Shown piece by piece: positions 32,707-39,870 of a stretch of 64,000 nt of DNA (within the stretch, counting starts at the first letter, position 1; each line of letters starts with the position of its first letter). This DNA comes from Seohaeicola saemankumensis (GTDB lineage Bacteria; Pseudomonadota; Alphaproteobacteria; Rhodobacterales; Rhodobacteraceae). The translations under genes and the position numbers were made by a program. Below the pieces are notes generated by a model, which saw only the letters and a program-made list of their open reading frames with translations, made no database searches and was not told the DNA's origin. The stretch spans positions 1 through 64,000 of the forward strand of contig NZ_JAIUZI010000015.1 of assembly GCF_020171285.1 (NCBI RefSeq). The letters are read 5' to 3'.

Positions 32707-32846
32707 CGCGACGACAACCTCAGCGTGAGCGCGCGCTTTTCGAGTCGCGGTCCGTGGTCCGTTCGGTGAGGCTAATACACTGAGCTGACACAAAAAAGCG
32801 TCAGCTTGCGGGGAAGGTAGCAGGGAGAAAACCCTTTACGAATCAG

Positions 32847-32876
32847 CTTCTCAAAGGGCATCGTTGAGAAGTTTTT
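32847..32876 (+). terminator. rho-independent terminator or attenuator upstream of the CPBP gene
   Basis: CTTCTCAA (32847-32854) pairs perfectly with TTGAGAAG (32864-32871), followed directly by TTTTT. CCCTTT at 32832-32837 could instead pair with AAAGGG at 32853-32858, which overlaps the left arm, so an attenuation switch is possible. A further hairpin lies at 32783-32806 (AGCTGAC with GTCAGCT). Together they separate the polyphosphate-type operon from the peptide-maturation locus. Confidence 0.75.
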
Positions 32877-32907
32877 GTATAGAGTGACGGGTTTCCGGAG
32901 GAGTTTA

Positions 32908-33636
32908 GTGCATATCGCCTTTGCCATAGCATTCTTTGTTTTTGTCGGGCTGTGTGAAACGCTACGGCATGGAATCTTTGGCTTAACACCTTATGAAACA
33001 ACAGGAATTATTTACGGTACCCTAGCGGTGTTGGCATTGCTGATCCTGCGTGGAGATGTCGTTTTCCTGCTCCGTGCACCCCGACACGATCTGTATGGCA
33101 AACCCGGTCTCGAGTGGTCCTGGCGTCGTAGCTTGCTGGGCCTGATGTTGGTTCCGCTGCTTTGGCTGGTGCCGGCGATCTATGGGGCCGCTTTGATTCA
33201 GATCAATTGGCAGCCGATTTCCGCTGACGCGTTAGTGGGGCTTCTGGCTTTTCATGTATTTTTTGTAGCTTTCGCGCAGGAAGCATTTTTCAGAGAGGCT
33301 GCGGTCAAAGCATTCGGGGCGGATGTCTCTGCAATGTTTGTGGTCGCAGGGCTTTGTAGTTTTATCTTTCACATGCCGCAGGGGGTGCCGGCTGCGATGA
33401 TCGCAGGCGGCGCAGGCCTCTTCTACATGGCAATTCGTCTGATAGGGACTAACATTATCGTGGTCTCGGCGGGTCACGGGATTACCACGATCGTATTTAC
33501 CTCCGTTTTGTCGCTTGGCCTGACCGGGCAGGATGCTTGGATCTATGCCGCGACCTTTTTTGCAGCCAGCGTCGTGTTGGCGCTCTCGATCTATTCTGTT
33601 TTCACTTCAAACCGGAGACGTTTTGAATATGCCTGA
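32908..33636 (+). CDS. CPBP-family intramembrane metalloprotease
   Basis: A 242-residue membrane protein with about seven or eight hydrophobic segments. The family motifs are present: Glu125 and Arg129 in QEAFFREA (usual form EExxxR, here with Gln in the first position), His155 in FIFHMPQG and His190 in GHGITT. CPBP proteins are Rce1-like proteases; in bacteriocin loci they serve in self-protection or precursor processing. The start is GTG 32908, directly after GGAGGAG; a longer frame from TTG 32875 would begin inside the terminator. Its last 8 bases overlap the radical SAM gene, so the two are coupled. Confidence 0.87.
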   Translation: MHIAFAIAFFVFVGLCETLRHGIFGLTPYETTGIIYGTLAVLALLILRGDVVFLLRAPRHDLYGKPGLEWSWRRSLLGLMLVPLLWLVPAIYGAALIQINWQPISADALVGLLAFHVFFVAFAQEAFFREAAVKAFGADVSAMFVVAGLCSFIFHMPQGVPAAMIAGGAGLFYMAIRLIGTNIIVVSAGHGITTIVFTSVLSLGLTGQDAWIYAATFFAASVVLALSIYSVFTSNRRRFEYA

Positions 33637-35134
33637 CGGTCAATTCCACGACAGCTCGGACCAGGATATGCGGACGCGGATCAAGCCGTCTCAATACACG
33701 TTGCTGGTGCCTCTGACCGCTGGACGGCATCTGGCGTACAATACTGTGTCTCAAGCGTTTTCATTGTGGTCGCCCGAGGATCTGGCGCTGTGGGATGATC
33801 TGGAGGAAAGCGGAACCAGGCCCTATGAACCGCTGTATCGCGGCTTTGTGCAGGGTGGCTATGTGGTGAACGCGGCCACTGAGGAGCGTGACACCATCAA
33901 GGGCGCTTACAACAGGGCACGCCACAACGACGGGCATATGATGGTGACCGTCGCGCCGACACTGTCATGCAATTTCGGATGCCACTACTGTTTTCAGGGT
34001 GTCGACAAGCCGCTGACCAAGATGACCCAAAAAGTACGAGAGGCGACAAAAGCCTGGCTTTTGCAGCAGTTACCGGGTCGCAAGAGCTTTCACCTGACTT
34101 GGTATGGCGGCGAACCGCTGATGGACATGGACGCGATCTGGGATGTCTCGGCGACCGCGATCAAGTATTGCGACGATAACGATATCAAATACACCTCGAT
34201 GATGATCTCGAATGGTTACAAAATGACGGTGCCGGTTGCCGAAAAGCTGGCAAAGGCGCGTGTGGCCAAGGTGCAGATCACCATTGACGGCGACGAGGCG
34301 ACCCACGACAGCCGCCGGCACCTGACCAGTGGGCGAGGCACGTTCCATCGCATCATTGACAACATCAAAGCCGTGACCGAGCGCAAACTGCTCAAGGTCT
34401 CGGTTCGTGTCAATATCGACGGTCAGAACGAAGCCGAGGCCCGTGCTCTGCTGGATATTCTGCAGTCCAACGGATTGGGGATCCACAATGGCGTGTCAGT
34501 CTACTTTGCCCCCGTCGAGAGCGTGGCGGAGGCGGCTGGCGACGGGTGTACCAGTTGTCTGTCCAAGGTCGACTATGCGGATGTCGAGAACCGTCTGCAT
34601 CAGATTGCGTTTGAAAAAGGTTTGATGGCCATGCCCAGGATGCCACGGCATCTGGGGCTGTGTACGGCGGTCAAGCCCAATAGTTACGTCGTGGTTCCAA
34701 ACGGCGATTTGCACAAGTGCTGGGATACGGTAATGGACCCGGGCTTGCGCGTGGGGAGTGTGATGGGCAGCGTTCGCAAAAAGGACGCCGCCACCGAGGC
34801 CATGTGGAATGCATGGTCTCCATTTGAAAATGAAGTTTGTGGAAGCTGCAAGCTGTTGCCGGCCTGTGCCGGGGCCTGCGCCTTCAAATTTGTACACAAT
34901 GATTATGCGTCGGGAGAGGCAGGAAAGCTGCCTTGCCCGTCGATTAAGTTCAATATGGCCGAGCAGCTGTTTCTGCGCGCAAAGGCGCGCGGGTTCGTCA
35001 GTGATGACGACTGGGATCAGAAAAACAGCCCCACGGTCAAAGGCGACGGAATGCTTACAGGAAACCGGCACACGCTGGATTCTGTCGGGGCAATCCACGA
35101 TGCGCTGCGGGACTATTCGAGCGTATCCGCCTGA
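33629..35134 (+). CDS. radical SAM/SPASM peptide maturase
   Basis: A 501-residue enzyme. The N-terminal 100 residues (SQYTLLVPLTAGRHLAYNT) resemble the peptide-handling part of SPASM maturases. The radical SAM cluster motif CNFGCHYC has Cys114, Cys118 and Cys121, with WYGGEPL after it. The SPASM region has Cys345, G-x4-C ending at Cys364, then Cys404-x2-Cys407-x5-Cys413-x3-Cys417 and Cys436, enough for two auxiliary [4Fe-4S] clusters. Such enzymes install radical-based changes (thioether or C-C cross-links, epimers) on ribosomal peptides. The obvious substrate is the giant repeat protein 321 bases downstream. The reaction type is not predictable here. Confidence 0.92.
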   Translation: MPDGQFHDSSDQDMRTRIKPSQYTLLVPLTAGRHLAYNTVSQAFSLWSPEDLALWDDLEESGTRPYEPLYRGFVQGGYVVNAATEERDTIKGAYNRARHNDGHMMVTVAPTLSCNFGCHYCFQGVDKPLTKMTQKVREATKAWLLQQLPGRKSFHLTWYGGEPLMDMDAIWDVSATAIKYCDDNDIKYTSMMISNGYKMTVPVAEKLAKARVAKVQITIDGDEATHDSRRHLTSGRGTFHRIIDNIKAVTERKLLKVSVRVNIDGQNEAEARALLDILQSNGLGIHNGVSVYFAPVESVAEAAGDGCTSCLSKVDYADVENRLHQIAFEKGLMAMPRMPRHLGLCTAVKPNSYVVVPNGDLHKCWDTVMDPGLRVGSVMGSVRKKDAATEAMWNAWSPFENEVCGSCKLLPACAGACAFKFVHNDYASGEAGKLPCPSIKFNMAEQLFLRAKARGFVSDDDWDQKNSPTVKGDGMLTGNRHTLDSVGAIHDALRDYSSVSA

Positions 35135-35455
35135 TTTCCAGCAGGCCTTTTGGCTCTGACCTGATGTTCCGGCATTTCCGCCGGATCTGTGGAACGTGGA
35201 TGAACATTTTTATGCGACGTTACTTGTCGAAATCGGCATCTGGCATGTGCCCGACCATCCCTGACCTCTTCGCCGCGCGCGGATGGTTCGGGGCGGGCCG
35301 GTGTCCGGCTGTCGCCGGACTGTCATCCCGACTGGAACTTTGAAAACGGGCGGCGGGTCCCGTGGACCTGTCGTGTTTCTTGCGGCGGATGTTGTGAGCC
35401 ATTCGCCGGGTAATCAGCCGGGACGGGAGCCCGGCCAGTGAATTTGGAGACTGTT
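35135..35455 (+). other. leader region of the giant repeat gene
   Basis: A 321-base gap with no coding signal. It contains hairpins TCCGGC/GCCGGA (35168-35185), GTCCGGC/GCCGGAC with a four-base loop (35303-35320) and CCGGG/CCCGG (about 35418-35433), the last just upstream of the TTGGAGA ribosome-binding site. No clear -35/-10 pair was found. The structure may stabilise the long mRNA or limit translation; a separate promoter is likely but unproven. Confidence 0.45.
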
Positions 35456-38005
35456 ATGACCATTTTGGCAATTCTGCGTTCGACCTTTGCACAGATCGAC
35501 ACCACCCGCGGCGATACCCCTGCTGGCGTGAGCCAGCTGGATGACACGACCGCGATGACCATTGTCGGCGGTATGCCGATTCCGGATCCGGCTTTGTCCC
35601 CCGCTGCAGATGCGGCGCAGGCGTCGGATGAGGGCGACGAAGGCGATGAAGCCAACGAAGGCAATGAGTTTGACGAAGGCGACGAAGGCGACGAAGGCAA
35701 CGAGGGCGACGAGAACGACGAGGGCAACGAGGGCGACGAAGACAACGAGAACAACGAAAACGACGAAGGCAACGAAGGCGACGAGGACAACGAAGGCAAC
35801 GAGGGCGACGAGGGCAACGAAGGCGACGAGACCTTTGAAGGCGACGAAGGCGACGAAGGCGATGAGGACAACGAGAACAACGAAAACGACGAAGGCGACG
35901 AAGGCGACGAGGACAACGAAGGCAACGAAAACGACGAGAATAACGAGGGCGACGAAGGCGACGAAGGCCAGGGCAACGAAGGCGACGAGGGCGACGAGGG
36001 CGACGAGGGCTCTGAAGGCAACGAAGGCAACGAAGGTGACGAAGGCAACGAAAACGACGAAGGCAACGAAGGCGACGAAGGCAACGAGGGCGATGAGGGC
36101 GATGAAGCCAACGAAAATAACGAAGGCGACGAAACCGATATCTTCAATCAGGAAGGTAACGAGGGCGACGAGGGCGACGAGGACAACGAAGGCAACGAGG
36201 GCAATGAAAACGACGAGGGCGACGAGGACAATGAAGGCAATGAAGGCGATGAAGGCGACGAGGGCGATGAAGACAACGAAGGCGTAGAGGGCGACGAAGG
36301 CAACGAGGGCGACGAAGGCGACGAGGGCAACGAAGGTGACGAGACCGACATCTTTAACCAGGAAGGCAACGAGGGCGACGAGGGCGACGAGGACAACGAA
36401 GGCAACGAAGGCAACGAAGGCAACGAGAACAACGAAGGCAACGAGGGCGATGAGGATGACGAGGGCAACGAGGACGACACCTTCCCGTTCCTGATCTTTG
36501 ACGAAGGCAACGAGAACGACGAGGACAACGAGGGTAACGAAGGTAACGAAGGTAACGAAAGTATCGGTGACGAAGGTAACGAGGACGACGAAGGCAACGA
36601 GGGCGACGAAGGCAACGAAAACGACGAGGGCAATGAAGGCGACGAGGGCGACGAAGGCGACGAGAACAACGAAGGCAACGAAGGCGACGAAAACGACGAG
36701 GGTGATGAAGGCAACGAAGGCAACGAAGGCAACGAAGGAGACGAGGGCAACGAGAGCATCGGCGACGAAGGCAACGAGGACGACGAAGGCAACGAAGGCG
36801 ACGAGGGCGACGAGGGCGACGAAGCCAACGAAGGCAACGAGAACAACGAGGGTGACGAAGGCCAGGAAGACAACGAAAACAACGAAGGCGACGAAGGCGA
36901 CGAAGGCGACGAAGACAACGAAGGTAACGAAGGCAACGAAGGCAACGAAAACGACGAGGGCGACGAAGGCCAGGGCGACGAAGGCGACGAAGGTAACGAG
37001 TTTGACGAAGGTGACGAGGGCAACGAGGGCAACGAGAACAACGAAGGCGATGAGAACGACGAAGGCAATGAAGGCGACGGCAACGAAGGCAACGAAGGCG
37101 ACGAGTTCGACGAGGGCGACGAAGGCAACGAAGGGGACGAAGGCAACGAGTTCAACGAAGGCGACGAGGGCGACGAGGGCAACGAACTGAACGAGGGCGT
37201 CGAAGGCGACGAAGGCAACGAGGGGAACGAAGGCGACGAAGGCGACGAGGGCGACGAAGCCAATGAAGGCAATGAAGGTGATGAATCCGGCGGGGACCCG
37301 ACCCCGAACGACGAAGGTGACGAAGGCAACGAGTTCACGCCCAACGACGAGGGCAATGAAGGTGACGAAGGCAACGAGGGCGACGAGGGCGATGAAGCCG
37401 GTCTGGACGAAGGCAACGAAGGCAACGAAGGCAACGAAGGCGATGAGGGCGACGAAGCCGGCGTTGACGAAGGCAACGAAGGCAACGAAGGCAACGAAGG
37501 GGACGAAGGCGACGAAGCCGGGTTCGATGAGGGCAACGAAGGCAACGAAACCACCGGCATCAATGACGAGGGTAACGAAGGTGACGAAGGCAACGAGGGC
37601 GATGAGGGTAACGAAGCCGGCGTTGACGAAGGCGACGAAGGCAACGAAGGCAACGAAGGCGATGAGGGTAACGAAGCCGGCGTTGACGAGGGCAACGAGG
37701 GCAACGAAGGCAACGAAGGCGATGAGGGCAACGAGACCGGGTTTGACGAAGGCAACGAAGGCGACGAAAACACGCCGAATGACGAAGGCGACGAAGGCAA
37801 CGAAGGTGTGCCGGCTGCCGCGGCGGCAACTGACGACGGATCGTGCGGCGGCTACGCCTGCGGCGCGGACGGCGGCTCGGACGACGACGCCTGCGGCGCG
37901 GATGCCTGCGCAGTTGATGCGGGCGGTTCCGATGCCTCGGATGCCAGCGACGAGATCTTCGGCGCGGATCTGGGCGGTGGTCTGGATCTCGATACCAGCG
38001 TCTGA
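35456..38005 (+). CDS. giant acidic [N/D]-E-G repeat protein with double-glycine-like leader and Cys-rich tail
   Basis: An 849-residue protein I cannot assign to a family. Residues 1-39 look like a leader for a C39-type protease: hydrophobic residues at -12 (Leu28) and -4 (Ile36) before Gly38-Gly39 in TIVGGMPIPDP. Residues 58-784 are almost only Asp, Glu, Asn and Gly in register [N/D]-E-G, with rare islands (TDIFNQEG twice, ESIGDEG twice, FPFLIF, AG[L/V/F]DEG). The tail has CX4C-X10-CX4C (GSCGGYAC ... ACGADAC). After the leader there is no Lys, Arg or His, so the mature part is extremely anionic. ATG 35456 follows TTGGAGA. Maturase upstream and C39 exporter downstream suggest that it is modified, cleaved and secreted. 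Confidence 0.9.
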   Translation: MTILAILRSTFAQIDTTRGDTPAGVSQLDDTTAMTIVGGMPIPDPALSPAADAAQASDEGDEGDEANEGNEFDEGDEGDEGNEGDENDEGNEGDEDNENNENDEGNEGDEDNEGNEGDEGNEGDETFEGDEGDEGDEDNENNENDEGDEGDEDNEGNENDENNEGDEGDEGQGNEGDEGDEGDEGSEGNEGNEGDEGNENDEGNEGDEGNEGDEGDEANENNEGDETDIFNQEGNEGDEGDEDNEGNEGNENDEGDEDNEGNEGDEGDEGDEDNEGVEGDEGNEGDEGDEGNEGDETDIFNQEGNEGDEGDEDNEGNEGNEGNENNEGNEGDEDDEGNEDDTFPFLIFDEGNENDEDNEGNEGNEGNESIGDEGNEDDEGNEGDEGNENDEGNEGDEGDEGDENNEGNEGDENDEGDEGNEGNEGNEGDEGNESIGDEGNEDDEGNEGDEGDEGDEANEGNENNEGDEGQEDNENNEGDEGDEGDEDNEGNEGNEGNENDEGDEGQGDEGDEGNEFDEGDEGNEGNENNEGDENDEGNEGDGNEGNEGDEFDEGDEGNEGDEGNEFNEGDEGDEGNELNEGVEGDEGNEGNEGDEGDEGDEANEGNEGDESGGDPTPNDEGDEGNEFTPNDEGNEGDEGNEGDEGDEAGLDEGNEGNEGNEGDEGDEAGVDEGNEGNEGNEGDEGDEAGFDEGNEGNETTGINDEGNEGDEGNEGDEGNEAGVDEGDEGNEGNEGDEGNEAGVDEGNEGNEGNEGDEGNETGFDEGNEGDENTPNDEGDEGNEGVPAAAAATDDGSCGGYACGADGGSDDDACGADACAVDAGGSDASDASDEIFGADLGGGLDLDTSV
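35627..37807 (+). repeat. 9-base tandem repeat array encoding [N/D]-E-G
   Basis: The array spans 727 codons. The basic unit is GGC-RAC-GAR (Gly, Asn/Asp, Glu), repeated about 240 times. Glycine is nearly always GGC, while GAA/GAG and AAC/GAC vary, so the DNA is less uniform than the protein. Two internal duplications are visible: TDIFNQEG at 36131-36157 and 36341-36367 (70 codons apart), and NESIG at 36554-36568 and 36749-36763 (65 codons apart); copies differ only at silent sites in the parts compared. One unit is degenerate (GDGNEG near 37078). Confidence 0.95.
37397..37795 (+). repeat. 20-residue super-repeat in the C-terminal part of the array
   Basis: A/T-G-[L/V/F]-DEG recurs at 37397 (AGL), 37457 (AGV), 37517 (AGF), 37616 (AGV), 37676 (AGV) and 37736 (TGF). 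Spacing is exactly 60 bases except one interval of 99, which holds an extra 13-codon piece around TTGIND. Each unit places one hydrophobic residue in an otherwise acidic 20-residue block. Confidence 0.85.
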
Positions 38006-38071
38006 TGCGCTGACGGTCTGAGACCCCGGCGGCGGAGCCAGTTGGCACCGCCGCCACAGAGAAAGATCAAG

Positions 38072-38103
38072 ACCGGCGCCCCAATTTGGAGCGCCGGTTT
38101 TCC
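38072..38103 (+). terminator. rho-independent terminator after the giant repeat gene
   Basis: ACCGGCGC (38072-38079) pairs perfectly with GCGCCGGT (38091-38098), followed by a T-rich run. A second hairpin, GGCGGCGG/CCGCCGCC at 38028-38055, lies just before it. Together they end the repeat-protein mRNA and should keep its level independent of the exporter genes. Confidence 0.85.
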
Positions 38104-38203
38104 TTTGACATGGCGATACTCAATACCGATCTCCGGAAGTTGAGTGGCCGTATGGGGTGGGGGAACCAACCGCTATTCTTCGTTTTCCTCCGACGTGGAT
38201 CAT

Positions 38204-38232
38204 TTGATATTTGTGCGCTAATTTCATACAAT
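38204..38232 (+). promoter_or_regulatory. sigma-70-type promoter for the exporter genes
   Basis: TTGATA (38204-38209) and TACAAT (38227-38232) are separated by exactly 17 bases, close to the consensus housekeeping promoter. It lies between the terminator and the HlyD-like gene; the expected start is near 38239, leaving a leader of about 25 bases. Confidence 0.7.
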
Positions 38233-38262
38233 TGAGTGGTATTGATTTCAGGGTCTTCGGCG

Positions 38263-39870
38263 ATGAAACTCTTCTCTGTCTCGATAGGTCTGTTGCTGGC
38301 GGCACTGGGTGTGTTCTTTGTGCCAGTCTCCTTTGCCGTCGATGGCTTTGGCCTGGTTGTGAACCCCGGCGGGGTACGAACCGTGCGCGCCGTGGAAGAA
38401 GGGGTCGTTTTGCATTTCCCGTCGGATGGCGGACGCTTTCTGCCTGGTGAGATCGTGACGGCAGTTGTCTATGGAGACGCGGTCGCCGAGAATGCTTTGC
38501 TGGAAGGCACGATGCGTCGCGAACTGGCCAAGATCGAAACGGACTATCTGGAAAAGACTTCAAAGCTGATTGTCGACATGGAACGTGACCGGGCGAAGCG
38601 CGAAGCGACGGTCCAGAGGCTGGCGGCACGCCGTCAGTTGAGCGCCGATACGGGCGAGGTTCTTACGGCGCTGCAGGAGTTCACCTCGGCCAGTGTCACC
38701 GATATTGATAATCTCAACGAGGAACGGCTGGCACAGCTACGTCGGCTGGAAGAACTGGTGCAGAAGTCCGGCGAAGTCTCGGCTTTGCCTGCGCAACGCC
38801 TGGCCACCATGCTTGAGGACATTCAAGCAGATCGATTGTCAGTGATCACCAGCAAGGGTACCCGATTCAATTCGGACAAGATGATTCTGGATATGATCAA
38901 GGCGCAGAACGATCTGACCTACGATAACTCTATCGATGCAGCTGAGGTTGATATTCTGACCGACCGGATTGATAGCCTGCACGAACAGATTGAGGAATTG
39001 GGTCTGTTGCGCGATAGTCAGAAAGCCGAGGCCGAAGCCCGATTCCTGGCGAAATCGGTGCTGCCGCAGGTTGCGGTGGCGGATGGCATTTCAGTTGATA
39101 TGCGTACCTTGCAGGCCAGCCGCGCCGACGTGGCGCGGACGGACCCGCTTCGTTTGCTTGCAACCCGTGATCCGTCTCCGGGGTTGCAAATTCTGATATA
39201 CGGCGAACCGTCTCGCGGATCGGTGGATGTGTTGCTGGGCGACGAGAGCGTTTCGCTCCCTCTGCCAGCGGATTCCGCGCAGATCTCTGCTTTATTGGCT
39301 GAGAAGGGTCTGGCCGTCGCGGAGGTGCACAGCGACAGGGCTACGGTGGGGTCCATTGACGTTTTGTCGGTGTTCATCGAGTTCGCACGGGATCCAGACG
39401 AAAGGCTGACGGTCGCCTCGGCCTTGGCGCACGACAAGCGAGATGTGCCGGTGATGGTCACGACGTCGATCACTTTGCAGGAATCGATCGGGGCAGGGCG
39501 CCCCGAGGGCACCAGCAACGAGATCATCGGGTTCCTGGAAAATCGTCATGCCGTCGTGCTGAAACCAGGCCAGCGGGTGCGTGGAACCATCAATGATACT
39601 CGCACCGGCTCCGAGATCGTTTTCGATGCGCATCTGCTTAAACGCGACTATGCAACTGTCGATACCAAGGAACTGGGCATCCGATTGGGCAACCAGTCTC
39701 TGGCGGCCAAGATCATCAAGCGTGGAGTCTTGTCGCAGGTGGTGGTCGGTGTGGATTCAGCTTCGGCCCAGCAGATCGAACATCTTCCAGGCGCGGTGGT
39801 GCACCTCAGCTTCCCTCTGTCGCGCCAATCCCTTTTCAGCTTCCTTCTGGCCCGCGATGTTACGATCTAG
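38263..39870 (+). CDS. HlyD-like membrane-fusion protein, NHLM-type secretion
   Basis: A 535-residue protein. Residues 5-25 form an N-terminal membrane anchor. Next comes a split lipoyl-like motif (GLVVNPGGVRTVRAVEEGVVL ... GRFLPGEIVTAVVYGD), which matches the NHLM-system HlyD pattern in which a GVRTVRAPxxGxV strand replaces the usual barrel-sandwich start. Residues about 90-290 are helical and coiled-coil (long periplasmic hairpin); the rest is beta-rich and ends with GVDSASAQQIEHLPGAVVHLSFP. It would link the inner-membrane exporter to the outside. ATG 38263 was chosen over GTG 38236. It overlaps the C39 protein gene by 14 bases. Confidence 0.82.
   Translation: MKLFSVSIGLLLAALGVFFVPVSFAVDGFGLVVNPGGVRTVRAVEEGVVLHFPSDGGRFLPGEIVTAVVYGDAVAENALLEGTMRRELAKIETDYLEKTSKLIVDMERDRAKREATVQRLAARRQLSADTGEVLTALQEFTSASVTDIDNLNEERLAQLRRLEELVQKSGEVSALPAQRLATMLEDIQADRLSVITSKGTRFNSDKMILDMIKAQNDLTYDNSIDAAEVDILTDRIDSLHEQIEELGLLRDSQKAEAEARFLAKSVLPQVAVADGISVDMRTLQASRADVARTDPLRLLATRDPSPGLQILIYGEPSRGSVDVLLGDESVSLPLPADSAQISALLAEKGLAVAEVHSDRATVGSIDVLSVFIEFARDPDERLTVASALAHDKRDVPVMVTTSITLQESIGAGRPEGTSNEIIGFLENRHAVVLKPGQRVRGTINDTRTGSEIVFDAHLLKRDYATVDTKELGIRLGNQSLAAKIIKRGVLSQVVVGVDSASAQQIEHLPGAVVHLSFPLSRQSLFSFLLARDVTI

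Noticed and set aside
36148..37800. 550-codon minus-strand ORF rich in Ser, Pro and Leu
   Set aside because: It is the antisense reading of the 9-base repeat. The plus-strand frame has leader, ribosome-binding site and tail, and lies in line with maturase and exporter genes.
35627..37807. CRISPR array or VNTR-only region
   Set aside because: Repeat units are 9 bases with no spacers, stay in one open frame for over 700 codons and show silent-site variation, so this is a coding array.
35562..38021. Plus-strand ORFs rich in Lys, Thr, Ala and Arg (35562-36287, 36498-37190, 37263-38021)
   Set aside because: They are shifted readings of the same repeat with no ribosome-binding sites and arbitrary starts.
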